Shown piece after piece: positions 7,236-15,545 of a stretch of 33,387 bases of DNA (positions within the stretch are counted from its first letter, which is position 1; each line of letters starts with the position of its first letter). The translations under genes and the position numbers were made by a program. Origin of the DNA: Bacillus sp. MM2020_4 (GTDB lineage: Bacteria > Bacillota > Bacilli > Bacillales > Cytobacillaceae); NCBI RefSeq assembly GCF_011250555.1, contig NZ_JAANMZ010000048.1, forward strand, positions 1 through 33,387, in the 5' to 3' direction. Under the pieces are notes generated by a model. The model saw nothing but the letters and a program-made list of their open reading frames with translations. It did no database searches and was not told the origin of the DNA.

Positions 7236-8008
7236 TAAACTGGATAACTGATTGATGGGCCGGAAAAATTGGCGTGAAGCGTAACAAATGCGGCAATGAT
7301 ACCAACAGTTGCCAATCCATGTACCGTCATTATCGCACCAACTCCAATGACGAGAGACAATCCTAGATTGTTAATCCCATTATTCGTCGGTCCAAGAAAA
7401 CCGGATACGGTATCAGCTGCCATCGCTGAATGACGCAATCTTTCATTTACACCTGAAAATTTCGTCATAACCTTTTCTTCCTTCCCAAAGAGTGTTATCA
7501 CTTCATTTCCTGAAATGGATTCCTCTATAAACCCATTCAATTCTCCCAAATCTTTCTGTCTTTTGATAAAATTACTGCTGCTATAGGTGATCATCTTCTT
7601 AGTGGTAATGATCATCACAGGAATAATCAGGAGCGTTACAAGAGCAAGCAGCCAATTAAGAGAAAACATAGCGATGGTAACACCCGAAACCATGATAATC
7701 GAAGAAAAAATTTGAATGACGCTTTGGCTAAGTGCATTATTCAAGCTCTCAATATCATTCGTTACTCGGCTCATTAAGTCCCCATGGGAATGTTTATCGA
7801 AAAAACGTAAGGATAAGGACTGAAACTTATCAAATAAATCCTGACGTACCATTCGGATGGTTTGAATAGCTACTCGAACCATTAAAAATGTTTGCAGCCA
7901 GGTAAATACAGAGCTAGCAGTATAAACAAGGGCTAATACTATCAATAATTGGAGTGTGCCCGCCATATTCTTTGGGAGAATGTATTCATCAATAATGAAC
8001 CCAATCAA
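7232..8008 (-). pseudogene. ABC exporter relic: membrane half of second subunit, 5' truncated
   Basis: The frame encodes ABC exporter membrane helices typical of a YfiC-like subunit: IIDEYILPKNMAG, then LRFFDKHSHGDLMSRVTNDIE and a coupling-helix region (NGFIEESISGNEVI). The first 50 or so residues of the normal subunit, including the first membrane helix, are missing. Sequence begins directly at the motif that follows that helix and abuts the truncated first subunit at 8005-8008. The C-terminal end (NFSGPSISYPVY) is a frameshift artefact of the A5 run at 7264-7268. The short overlaps with its neighbours are therefore scars of mutation, not translational coupling. Confidence 0.8.
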
Positions 8009-8787
8009 ATAAGGGACTCGGCAACAACACCCATATTTACAACGAAGAACATGATTGGCATCAGTGTCAAAATAACTTGTTCTGCAGATTGATTCCGTTT
8101 CGTTAACGAATCATTTACAGTTTTGAAATTTATCTTTTCAAATTCTTGATGGTTAAATGCTTTAATTACCCGAATTCCTGCCAATGTTTCCTGAAGTTTG
8201 GTATTCACCTGGTCCATTGCTTTTTGCACATGTACAAACAAGTTGCCGGATTTAACCGAGAAGTAATAAATCAAAATGATTAAGATCGGAATGACCACTA
8301 GCAATACTGGAAACAATTCACGTGCGGTCATCCAGACGATGACAACCGAACCGATAAACAACAGCGGTCCACGTACAAATACACGCAATATCATCAGTAA
8401 AGACTGTTGAAGGGCTGTAATATCGTTCGTTACAATGGTCATTAATTTTCCGCTTCCGAAAGCATCCCTATTTTCATTGGAGAATTGCTCTGTCTTTCGA
8501 AACACATCATGACGAATGTCTGTCGCAAAATTCACCGCTGCTTTCGTACTGTACACGGTACAGCCAGCCCCGCCCAGAAAACCGATGACAGCGGTCACGA
8601 GCATGAGAAGTCCCATCGTAACTACATATGTATTATTATTTTGAGCAATTCCCACATCAATGATATGCTGCATGATGGTTGGCTGCAGCAAATCCATTGC
8701 GACTTCGATACACATCAAGAGCGGTCCCAAAATCGCAAATAGGCGATATGGTTTTATATAACGAAGAAATTTCCATAAAGATTTCAT
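8005..8787 (-). pseudogene. ABC exporter relic: membrane half of first subunit, lacking its ATPase
   Basis: It starts at an ATG at 8787 behind GGAGAGGGGG and encodes about 257 residues of a YfiB-like ABC half-transporter: MKSLWKFLRYIKPYRLFAIL, then ATDIRHDVFRKTEQFS, LMTIVTNDITALQQS and GIRVIKAFNHQEFE. It breaks off after VVNMGVVA, just before the last helices, and the whole ATPase domain (about 310 residues) is absent. The following bases read, in another frame, as the second subunit (PYLIGFIIDEYI). One deletion has thus removed the 3' half of gene one and the 5' end of gene two. The encoded piece could be made but should not transport. The original pair would have formed a heterodimeric drug or lipid exporter. 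Confidence 0.8.
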
Positions 8788-8900
8788 GCTTTCCCCCTCT
8801 CCTTACCTGTCGACACTTTTCAATCATTCAGTCACTTTCTTTTAAAAGGGAGTAAACAAACCAAGCGCTCTGTCCATTCTGTCTAAAAATCTTCTTACAA

Positions 8901-8929
8901 AGAGAGCTTAGGAATTTCCTGAGCTCTCT
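8901..8929 (-). terminator. terminator after patB-like gene
   Basis: AGAGAGCT-t-AGGA pairs with TCCT-g-AGCTCTCT around a 4-nt loop. On the minus strand it is followed by TTGTAAGAAGATTTTTAG. It lies 52 bp beyond the patB-like stop. The U-tract is modest. Confidence 0.6.
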
Positions 8930-8980
8930 CCTTACTCGAATATAGAAAACCGACTTTTTTTCCCAAAGTTTGTATCTTAT

Positions 8981-10183
8981 TTACCCTTGTCGACTAGCAC
9001 TATCTTCAAATTCTCTTGCCATTCTCTCAAATGCTTCCTTTATAATCGGTCTAGGAGATGGGATGCAAATTCTCTGATACGTTGATCCCTCTTCTCCAAA
9101 CATACTTCCATCTTCGAGGATGACATTCGCTTTGTTATAAATTCGATCATGAACTTCTTCAGGAGACAGGCCATACCCACTAAAGTCCAGCCACATGACG
9201 TATGTCCCTTCAGGAATTCTTCCTTTTACTTCGGGCATTTTTTCTGCCAAGAAATTTACTACCCATTCCATGGTGCCGTCAATGTATTCTTTTAGTTGGT
9301 CCAGCCAATCTTCCCCCTCATTGTAGACTGCTATAAGGGCAGAAATCGCGAATGGGGATGCTAATTGAAAGCCCATTGTGTTAGTGAATAGATTTCTTAG
9401 TTCTAAATTTGGAATGATTACGTTTGTGCAATGAAGTCCAGCAACATTAAACGTTTTGTTGATTGCTGTACAGGTTACAATATTTTTTGCATCGTTTGCG
9501 ACTTTTGCGATTGGAATAAATGTTTGATTACGTCTAACTAAATCCCCGTGAATTTCATCGGCAATGATCATCACATTATTTTTTTCGCAAATTTCGGATA
9601 ACCTTCGAAGTTCTTCTCTAGTAAAGACTCTTCCTGTTGGGTTATGTGGGTTACATATGATGAACATTTTCGTATTATCGTCTTTTGCCTTCCTTTCAAA
9701 ATCCTCAAAATCGATGGAATAATACCCTTCTCCATCACATTTCAGAGCGTTATTCACGACTTGCCTTCCGTTACCCTCGATGACTGATGTAAAGGGTGGA
9801 TAAACTGGCCGTTGAATCATGATTCCATCACCTGGATTTGTAAATGCTCGCACCGCCATATTCAAAGCATGAACAGTACCTGGGCTGTAAACAATTTCTT
9901 CTTTCTTGATATCCCATTCATGTCTCTTGTTAAACCAATGTTGAATGGCTTCAAAATACTCATCCGGAAATATGGAGTAACCAAAAATTTTATGATTCAC
10001 TGTTTTATGCAAAGCATCTATTAATGGCTGGGGGACGGGTAAGTCCATATCGGCTGTAAATAACGGTAAAGTATCTTCATCATATCGATCCGTCATGCCC
10101 ATTTCTTTAATTAATTTTCCACCATCCCATTTTAATGAATGGGTTCCCCTGCGGTTGACAATCTCATCAAAATTATATTTCAC
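8981..10183 (-). CDS. patB: PatB/MalY-type PLP-dependent C-S beta-lyase
   Basis: Enzymes of this group cleave cystathionine or other S-substituted cysteines to a thiol, pyruvate and ammonia in the cytoplasm; some serve as aminotransferases or regulators. The 400-residue fold-type-I protein shows MKYNFDEIVNRRGTHSLKWD, the LPLFTADMDLPVP substrate loop, YSPGTVHALNMAVRAFTNPG, the PLP-site ICNPHNPTGRVF, IIADEIHGDLV, and the Schiff-base lysine in INKTFNVAGL. IPEGTYVMWLDFSGYGL near the C-terminus is also family-typical. I chose GTG 10183 because AAGGTGG is 8 nt upstream; GTG 10195 overlaps that site. It is transcribed alone, between two terminators. Substrate choice between cystathionine and other thioethers is not readable from sequence. 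Confidence 0.85.
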   Translation of the reverse strand: MKYNFDEIVNRRGTHSLKWDGGKLIKEMGMTDRYDEDTLPLFTADMDLPVPQPLIDALHKTVNHKIFGYSIFPDEYFEAIQHWFNKRHEWDIKKEEIVYSPGTVHALNMAVRAFTNPGDGIMIQRPVYPPFTSVIEGNGRQVVNNALKCDGEGYYSIDFEDFERKAKDDNTKMFIICNPHNPTGRVFTREELRRLSEICEKNNVMIIADEIHGDLVRRNQTFIPIAKVANDAKNIVTCTAINKTFNVAGLHCTNVIIPNLELRNLFTNTMGFQLASPFAISALIAVYNEGEDWLDQLKEYIDGTMEWVVNFLAEKMPEVKGRIPEGTYVMWLDFSGYGLSPEEVHDRIYNKANVILEDGSMFGEEGSTYQRICIPSPRPIIKEAFERMAREFEDSASRQG

Positions 10184-10242
10184 CTGAAAATCCACCTTTC
10201 ATTTTTTCCCATACATTCAATTTACCCTTTCCTTGCAGAAAA

Positions 10243-10274
10243 AGCACATCACATATCTATTATCGTGGTGTGCT
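10243..10274 (-). terminator. terminator after aldo/keto reductase gene
   Basis: AGCACA-t-CAC pairs with GTG-g-TGTGCT across a 12-nt loop; on the minus strand TTTTTCTGC follows. It separates the reductase gene from the patB-like gene. Confidence 0.65.
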
Positions 10275-10298
10275 TCTAGATTGTCTATTTGTTATGGG

Positions 10299-11141
10299 TT
10301 AAAATTCTTCATATGTAGCAGGATCTTGATTGTTAATTCTGCCATCTGGGCGGGTTAAGTCTGAAATTATCCTCATTTCTGCATCATCTAGGGAGAAGTC
10401 AAAAATGGAAATATTCTCAAGTTGTCGTGCAGGTGAGGCAGATTTCGGAATGGCAATGGCCCCCAATTGATAATGCCAACGTAAAATAACTTGGGAAATG
10501 GTCTTGTTGTGATGGTTGGCGATTGTTAGAAACGGATCAATATTTATGTCCTTCAATCCTCGGGTAAATGGGCTCCACGATTCTGTTGCTATTGTTTTTT
10601 CTTCATGCCATTTTCGTTGTTCCGCTTGATTGAAAAATGGATGTAATTCGATTTGGTTCATGCTAGGTTTCACGCCCGTTTCCTTTTCTAACCGCTCCAA
10701 ATGTTCAGGCAAGAAATTACAAACACCAATCGAACGGATAAGGCCTTCTTTTTTAGCATCAATTAAGGCTTGCCATGCTTCCACATATTGCTCCTGTTTA
10801 GGGTTTGGCCAATGAATCAGATAAAAATCATAATAATCAAGATTGGCACGATATAACGATTCTTGGATGGTCGTAACCGCTTTGTCATACGCTTGATAGC
10901 GACCAGGTAATTTAGAGGTAATTCTTAATTCTTCTCTTGGAACAGAACTCCGTCTAACGGCTTCCCCAACCGTTCCTTCATTTTCATAATTATAAGCAGA
11001 ATCGATGAGTCGATAGCCGATATCAATGGCACTTAGGATGGAATTGACTCCTTTATTCCCCTTCAGTTTATAGGTACCCAAACCGATTACCGGTATACTC
11101 ATCCCATCATTTAGGATTATTTCAGGAATTAATTTTCCCAT
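10299..11141 (-). CDS. aldo/keto reductase (AKR family)
   Basis: A cytosolic NADPH-dependent carbonyl reductase of the AKR superfamily, 280 residues. The catalytic tetrad is visible: D47 and Y52 in IDSAYNYENE, K77 in TSKLPG, and H110 in YLIHWPNP. The signature GIGLGTYKLKG-like opening (MSIPVIGLGTYKLKG), IGVCNFLPEHLERL and the cofactor-binding IPKSASPARQLENISIFDF follow in order, which resembles AKR5-type (2,5-diketo-gluconate reductase or YvgN-like) enzymes. The start at ATG 11141 is supported by GGGAGGAG upstream; the open frame extends 36 codons further but without a ribosome site. The substrate is probably a small reactive aldehyde such as methylglyoxal, an inference from related Bacillus enzymes only. 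Confidence 0.88.
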   Translation of the reverse strand: MGKLIPEIILNDGMSIPVIGLGTYKLKGNKGVNSILSAIDIGYRLIDSAYNYENEGTVGEAVRRSSVPREELRITSKLPGRYQAYDKAVTTIQESLYRANLDYYDFYLIHWPNPKQEQYVEAWQALIDAKKEGLIRSIGVCNFLPEHLERLEKETGVKPSMNQIELHPFFNQAEQRKWHEEKTIATESWSPFTRGLKDINIDPFLTIANHHNKTISQVILRWHYQLGAIAIPKSASPARQLENISIFDFSLDDAEMRIISDLTRPDGRINNQDPATYEEF

Positions 11142-11280
11142 ACAAATCACTCCTCCCTGTACTATCAAAAGATTAGCATAATTTCGAATTAATTTCATTG
11201 ATGGTGATTTTTGTGAAATGATTTCCTGATACACAAATTGGTAAACCATTTACTATTTTACTTTTTTTAGCATTTCTATT

Positions 11281-11312
11281 ATGATATAAATATGATATCA
11301 CTTTTATATCAT
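11281..11312 (+). promoter_or_regulatory. TGATAT repeat cluster upstream of the SPFH-RHH pair
   Basis: ATGATATA at 11281-11288, ATGATAT at 11292-11298 (within the palindrome TGATATCA, 11293-11300) and the inverted copy TATATCAT at 11305-11312 lie 25-56 bp before the GTG of the SPFH gene. The two direct copies start 11 bp apart, about one helical turn, as in operators bound by ribbon-helix-helix dimers. The second gene of this pair encodes such a protein, so autoregulation is plausible. AT-rich coincidence is the alternative. Confidence 0.4.
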
Positions 11313-11336
11313 TTTTTAAAATAAGGGGGAGAACCA

Positions 11337-12197
11337 GTGAGTGAGAAATCGATTTTTAAAATGAATGGTTTTGCAGCATTGATCATTGCGCTTTTGTGTG
11401 TTGGTTTTGGAATCTTTTTAATCGTTACCGGGTCAGTTACTGAAAAAATTACTGGAGGCGTAGTCATTTTCTTAGGATTGATTATTGCCACAAGCTTAAC
11501 GATTGTTCAGCCGAACGAGGCAAAAGTATTAACGTTCTTTGGGACCTATCTCGGTGTCATCCGCGATCAAGGATTATGGGCCACCATTCCTTTTACGTTC
11601 AAACGAAGCGTTTCCTTACGGGTGACCAATTTTAACAGCGAAAAGCTAAAAGTAAATGATTTAGAAGGAAATCCCATTCAGATTGCAGCCGTTGTTGTGT
11701 ATAAAGTAAGGGATGCGGCAAAGGCCATGTATGATGTTGAAAACTATGAAAAGTTCATTCAAATTCAAAGCGAAACCGGTATTCGTCATATTGCCAGCAG
11801 ATACGCGTATGATTCGTTCGATCATGATGCTGTAAACACCTTCACCCTTCGCCAAAATAGTGATGAAGTGGCAGATGTGCTAATGTCTGATTTACAAAAA
11901 AGACTGGATGTTGCCGGGGTGGATGTCATTGAAGCACGGATCATGCATCTTGCCTACTCGTCGGAAATCGCTTCTGCCATGCTGCAAAGACAACAAGCAC
12001 AGGCAGTTTTATCTGCGCGTAAGGTGATTGTCGACGGTGCCGTTGGACTCGTAAAAGCTGCGATTGACCAGCTGGCTGAACAAGAAATTGTCGAGCTTGA
12101 TGAGGAAAAAAAGGCGCAGATGGTCAATAATCTTATGGTCGCCATCGTTTCCGAAAAAGGAACGCAGCCCATTATTAATACAGGAAGCATATATTAA
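11337..12197 (+). CDS. SPFH/band-7 domain membrane protein
   Basis: The 286-residue protein has two N-terminal membrane helices (about residues 12-30 and 37-55) and then an SPFH domain: VQPNEAKVLTFFGTYLGVIR, SLRVTNFNSEKLKVNDLEG and VVVYKVRDAAKAMYDVENYE. A charged helical region follows (RQQAQAVLSARKVIVDGAVG). SPFH proteins form ring-shaped or microdomain-organising oligomers at the membrane (flotillin, prohibitin, HflKC). The order of features fits slipin- or YdjI-like scaffolds. The GTG start has GGGGGAG 5 nt upstream. The gene is followed after 13 bp by a tiny ribbon-helix-helix gene, probably in the same operon, which is unusual for a membrane scaffold. No NfeD-type protease partner is present nearby, unlike classical stomatin operons. 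Partner and cargo are unknown. Confidence 0.85.
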   Translation: MSEKSIFKMNGFAALIIALLCVGFGIFLIVTGSVTEKITGGVVIFLGLIIATSLTIVQPNEAKVLTFFGTYLGVIRDQGLWATIPFTFKRSVSLRVTNFNSEKLKVNDLEGNPIQIAAVVVYKVRDAAKAMYDVENYEKFIQIQSETGIRHIASRYAYDSFDHDAVNTFTLRQNSDEVADVLMSDLQKRLDVAGVDVIEARIMHLAYSSEIASAMLQRQQAQAVLSARKVIVDGAVGLVKAAIDQLAEQEIVELDEEKKAQMVNNLMVAIVSEKGTQPIINTGSIY

Positions 12198-12210
12198 GGT
12201 TGTGTCGTAA

Positions 12211-12366
12211 ATGACGAAAAGAAAATCATTTCCGCTTCGCATTGATCCCAAATTATATGAAGTGTTGGAAAAATGGGCGGAAGATGAAATAAGAAGTGTG
12301 AACGCCCAAATTGAAGTCATCTTAAAAGAGGCTGCCAAAAAAGCCGGACGATTAAAAAAAGAATAA
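12211..12366 (+). CDS. 51-residue Arc/HicB-like ribbon-helix-helix protein
   Basis: The protein opens with a short basic beta-strand (KRKSFPLRIDP), followed by helix 1 (KLYEVLEKWAEDE) and helix 2 (RSVNAQIEVILKEAAKKAG): the classic ribbon-helix-helix of Arc/MetJ-type DNA-binding antitoxins. Dimers insert the strand into the major groove. It starts 13 bp after the SPFH stop, with only AAGG 11 nt upstream, so translation may depend on its neighbour. No toxin gene is adjacent; the next gene faces the other way. It is therefore an orphan RHH protein tied to the SPFH gene, possibly its autorepressor through the TGATAT repeats at 11281-11312. I recall RHH proteins of this LRIDP...SVNAQIE type beside SPFH genes elsewhere, but this is from memory. 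Confidence 0.75.
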   Translation: MTKRKSFPLRIDPKLYEVLEKWAEDEIRSVNAQIEVILKEAAKKAGRLKKE

Positions 12367-12370
12367 ATAA

Positions 12371-12407
12371 AAAATCGTCCTCATGAGTGGTTCATGAGGA
12401 CGATTTT
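12371..12407. terminator. bidirectional terminator between RHH gene and MFS exporter
   Basis: A perfect 16-bp stem, AAAATCGTCCTCATGA with TCATGAGGACGATTTT around a 5-nt loop, begins 5 bases after the RHH stop. T-runs exist on both sides, longer on the minus strand (TTTTTTATTTATTC). It ends both convergent units. Confidence 0.9.
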
Positions 12408-12466
12408 CAATCCTGTCATTTTAATCCAAAATATGAGGGTATTTCTACCCCTTTTTTATGTTGGAC

Positions 12467-13909
12467 TTATTCTTGAAGTTTTACAGCCCCATTTGGTTGT
12501 CTTTTTCCATCCGCCTCTTCTTCGATCTGGCGGTTATTCTTAAGGAAAAAGGACAGAATCAATCCTACTAAGGAAAGAATGGACACGACCATAAAAGCGA
12601 TATTCGCTCCGTGGATATCCGGATAGGATATATCAGGGCGCTGTTTCGCCGCTTCCGCTGTTGTCGTCATTACGGTAACAAGTATAGCGGTCCCTACCGA
12701 AGCGGCAATCATTTTCATCGTATTATCCATAGCAGCCCCATGCGGAATTAACCGTTTTGGCAACTGGTTCAAGGCAGCTGTTGCCACCGGCATCATGACC
12801 ATTGAAAGACCAAACATTCGTATTCCGTAAAGGACGGTAATGTAGGTCATTGAGGTCGAAGGACTTAAGGATGTATAGGCGAACGAGGCCGCAGTCATGA
12901 TGGTTAAGCCTATCATCACGAGCCAGCGCGCGCCGATTTTATCAAAGATTCTCCCCACAATCGGTGCCATGACCCCGCTAATTAGTGCACCAGGTAATAA
13001 TGCAAGACCCGCCTCAAATGCGGAAAATCCCCTCATCCGCTGCATAAACAGCGGGATTATTGTTTCCGCTCCAATTAGGCCCATAAAACCGATCATTCCA
13101 ATGATAATCGCGAACGGGAAAATGGTGTACGAAAACACTCGGAATTCCAACATCGGATGTTTCAGTCGTAACTGACGGAAAATAAATATCAGTAAGGATA
13201 TACTGCCAATCGCAAGAGATAGAAGGGTTACGGCATGCGTCCAACCAAAATTTCCCGCAGAGGTAAATCCGTAAAGAAGCCCGCCAAAACCGAATGAAGA
13301 TAACAGGATGGATAGGATATCCACTTTGGGATTGGCAACCTCGGTGACATTTTTCAAGAAACGATAGGCGACAATGATGTCGATGAGAGCAATTGGCAAA
13401 ATGATAAAAAATAACACTCGCCATGAAAAATGGGAGATCATCCATCCGGATAAAGCAGGCCCGATGGCGGGGGCAAAGGAAATGACAAGCCCGACGAGTC
13501 CCATTGCGGCCCCCCGTTTATTAACCGGGAAAATCAGCAAAAATACAGTGGTCATGAGTGGCAGCATCACCCCTGCCCCGATCGACTGAATGACTCTTCC
13601 TAAAAGAAGAAATCCAAAATTTGGTGCAATCCCGCCAACAACGGTTCCGACTGCAAAAATACTCATGGCCGTAATAAATAATTGCCTTGTGGTAAATCGT
13701 TCTAATAAAAAGGCACTGATGGGGATCATTATTCCATTCACCAGCATGAAGATGGTCGTTAGCCATTGTGCACTATTTGCGGTAATTTTCATTTCTTCCA
13801 TGATCGGCGGTATGGCCGTAATCATTAGTGTTTGATTTAAAATGGCAATAAATGTTCCTGCCAATAAAAGTCCCACAATCATTGAATGCTTATTTTCTGT
13901 TCTATCCAT
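12467..13909 (-). CDS. DHA2-family (14-helix) MFS multidrug exporter
   Basis: The 480-residue protein is a proton-driven drug exporter of the EmrB/QacA (DHA2) group, with about 14 hydrophobic segments. Recognisable parts are AGTFIAILNQTLMITAIPPI in helix 1 (the IlnqT/alP motif D1 region), TANSAQWLTTIFMLVNGIMI, motif A around LERFTTRQLF, and motif C (SFAPAIGPALSGWMI), the antiporter signature of the exporting branch. The sequence and length are close to B. subtilis LmrB, which exports lincomycin and puromycin, but a specific substrate cannot be assigned. ATG 13909 has GGGGGAG 8 nt upstream. No TetR-type regulator gene (as lmrA is to lmrB) stands upstream; the neighbouring genes are unrelated, so regulation would be in trans or absent. 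Confidence 0.87.
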   Translation of the reverse strand: MDRTENKHSMIVGLLLAGTFIAILNQTLMITAIPPIMEEMKITANSAQWLTTIFMLVNGIMIPISAFLLERFTTRQLFITAMSIFAVGTVVGGIAPNFGFLLLGRVIQSIGAGVMLPLMTTVFLLIFPVNKRGAAMGLVGLVISFAPAIGPALSGWMISHFSWRVLFFIILPIALIDIIVAYRFLKNVTEVANPKVDILSILLSSFGFGGLLYGFTSAGNFGWTHAVTLLSLAIGSISLLIFIFRQLRLKHPMLEFRVFSYTIFPFAIIIGMIGFMGLIGAETIIPLFMQRMRGFSAFEAGLALLPGALISGVMAPIVGRIFDKIGARWLVMIGLTIMTAASFAYTSLSPSTSMTYITVLYGIRMFGLSMVMMPVATAALNQLPKRLIPHGAAMDNTMKMIAASVGTAILVTVMTTTAEAAKQRPDISYPDIHGANIAFMVVSILSLVGLILSFFLKNNRQIEEEADGKRQPNGAVKLQE

Positions 13910-14200
13910 TTATCCAACTCCCCCGCTAACCTATAAAAAAATATACTGTTACAGATTACCTTGTTTTCCTTTTATACACCAATTAAATGCTTAAGAAAGT
14001 TTGGAGGGCACGAATCTTTAAACAAGTTTGCATGCATATAAAAGTCTAAATTCCTCTAACCCTTTATGGGCGATGGCGATGGCTACCAAACCTAAATAGT
14101 ATGGAAATTTGTCTTCTTTTGCTATCCTTTGTCAAAGCTATTGTTTCTTTAAAAAGAATCTATTAATCTTATAAAAAATAGAAAGTGAGGAGTCGGAGGA

Positions 14201-15178
14201 ATGAAGAAGAAAATAACAATATCCTTTATCGCTTTGGTGTTTAGCCTTTTGACAATTGTTGGGGGTGCTTCAGCCCAAACGGTAACCTACAAACCATCAC
14301 TTGTACATAAAAACGGAGCAATGGCATACGAACATATGAAGTACCTAGCGTATGAAATAGGTCCACGGGTTGCTGGGTCAGTTAATGAGCGAAAAGCCGC
14401 GGAATATATTGAAAGTCAATTTGCACGCATCGGATTTGAGACGTCTGTACAGGATTTTGCCTATACAAGACGCGGTGCCACAACCGAGTCTTCAAACGTT
14501 ATCGCCTATAAACCCGGGAAATCTAGTAAGCAGATCATCGTGGGCGCCCATTATGATTCTGTTGCAGCCGGACGCGGTGTTGATGATAATGCCTCTGGTG
14601 TAGGCGTACTTTTGGAAGTTGCCGAGGTCTTGAAAAATATCCCTACTCCATACTCTATTGTCTTTATTGCATTTGGTGCTGAAGAAGCCGGACTACGGGG
14701 ATCAAATTTTTATGCAGCCAATATGTCGCAAAAAGAAATTGAAAATACCATTGGTATGATTAATATGGATAGTCTTGCAGTCGGTGACAATATGTATGTT
14801 TATGGAAGCGCCGGAGATGCTGGCTTCATTCGCGACCAAGCATTAGAAATCGTGAAGAAGAAAAAGTTAAATGTCGGAACCAATCCAGGGTTGAATCCTG
14901 ATTATCCGGCAGGAACCACAGGTGACTGGAGCGATCATGCACCATTTGAAAGTCTTGGAATTCCTTACGGTTATTTAGAGGCAACCAACTGGGAAATTGG
15001 CGCCCTTGATGGCTACGACCAAACGGTTAAACACGGCGGTGTTTGGCATACGGGAAATGATACACTTGAGTTTATCGACTCGGAATATCCTGGTCGAATC
15101 CAAGAACATCTCTCGACTTTTAGTACATTGCTCACCGATTTATTGAAGTTTATGAATAAGACTAGTACCTCCAAATAA
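14201..15178 (+). CDS. secreted M28-family zinc aminopeptidase
   Basis: A Sec signal peptide (MKKKITISFIALVFSLL then IVGGASA|Q) predicts cleavage after residue 25 and secretion. The mature enzyme has the M28 dinuclear zinc site: H117 in VGAHYDSVAAG, bridging D129 in GVDDNASG, catalytic E161 and ligand E162 in AFGAEEAGLRGS, D190 in INMDSLAV, and H283 in GVWHTGNDT. At 325 residues it lacks the PA-domain insertion of the longer B. subtilis YwaD, resembling the compact Streptomyces griseus type. Its role is probably N-terminal trimming of peptides outside the cell for nutrition. ATG 14201 has GGAGG five bases upstream. It is monocistronic with a terminator at 15196. The 290 bp before it contain no other gene that I can support. 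Confidence 0.9.
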   Translation: MKKKITISFIALVFSLLTIVGGASAQTVTYKPSLVHKNGAMAYEHMKYLAYEIGPRVAGSVNERKAAEYIESQFARIGFETSVQDFAYTRRGATTESSNVIAYKPGKSSKQIIVGAHYDSVAAGRGVDDNASGVGVLLEVAEVLKNIPTPYSIVFIAFGAEEAGLRGSNFYAANMSQKEIENTIGMINMDSLAVGDNMYVYGSAGDAGFIRDQALEIVKKKKLNVGTNPGLNPDYPAGTTGDWSDHAPFESLGIPYGYLEATNWEIGALDGYDQTVKHGGVWHTGNDTLEFIDSEYPGRIQEHLSTFSTLLTDLLKFMNKTSTSK

Positions 15179-15195
15179 AAACTGCAAACTAACAG

Positions 15196-15226
15196 GGCTG
15201 ACTCAACCTAATTGAGCCAGCCTTTT
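15196..15226 (+). terminator. terminator after M28 peptidase gene
   Basis: GGCTGaCTCAA pairs with TTGAGcCAGCC around a 5-nt loop, followed by TTTTCCTTT, 18 bases past the stop. Confidence 0.85.
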
Positions 15227-15284
15227 CCTTTCATTAAGAAACCATCTTTCTATGTATGAGTACAAAAAAGATAGTTTTTTCCTT

Positions 15285-15422
15285 TTATTTCATTTTAATA
15301 GGGGTGACGACAGAAAATAAACTTTCAGTTGGATCCGAAACATTCATTTCAATTATTTTAAATCCATCCTCTACCTCTTTGAACTCGATTTTGCTTGTTG
15401 GTATCATTTGATTGTCCTTCAT
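15285..15422 (-). CDS. 45-residue protein of unknown function
   Basis: A short acidic frame starts at ATG 15422 behind AAGGAGGAAC, a strong ribosome site with good spacing. The open frame extends 29 codons upstream, but without a ribosome site. The peptide begins MKDNQMIPTSKIEFKEVEDG and continues with FKIIEMNVSD, a soluble beta-rich composition with no signal or membrane segment. I recognise no family. It lies between the M28 terminator and the DoxX-like gene, 123 bp downstream of the latter's stop in the same direction, so it may or may not share a transcript. Confidence 0.55.
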   Translation of the reverse strand: MKDNQMIPTSKIEFKEVEDGFKIIEMNVSDPTESLFSVVTPIKMK

Positions 15423-15545
15423 CGTTCGTTCCTCCTTAACATTTATCACACAGAAGTTACTATATGATGGATTCTCAAAAATGTGTCTTTTTTTTAAAAA
15501 ATAAACCATTTATTTTGATTTAGGCTTAAGCGTGGAAATCAATTT

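Noticed and set aside
7232..8008. Four-base overlaps between the three ABC exporter frames as translational coupling
   Set aside because: The overlaps come from a frameshift and a deletion; neither internal start has a ribosome site.
12434..12456. GGGTA/TACCC with a T run as a second plus-strand terminator
   Set aside because: The stem is only five pairs and the stronger hairpin at 12371-12407 already ends the transcript.
13014..13835. Long open frames on both strands across the MFS exporter gene
   Set aside because: They lack ribosome sites and family resemblance and are shadows of the exporter reading frame.
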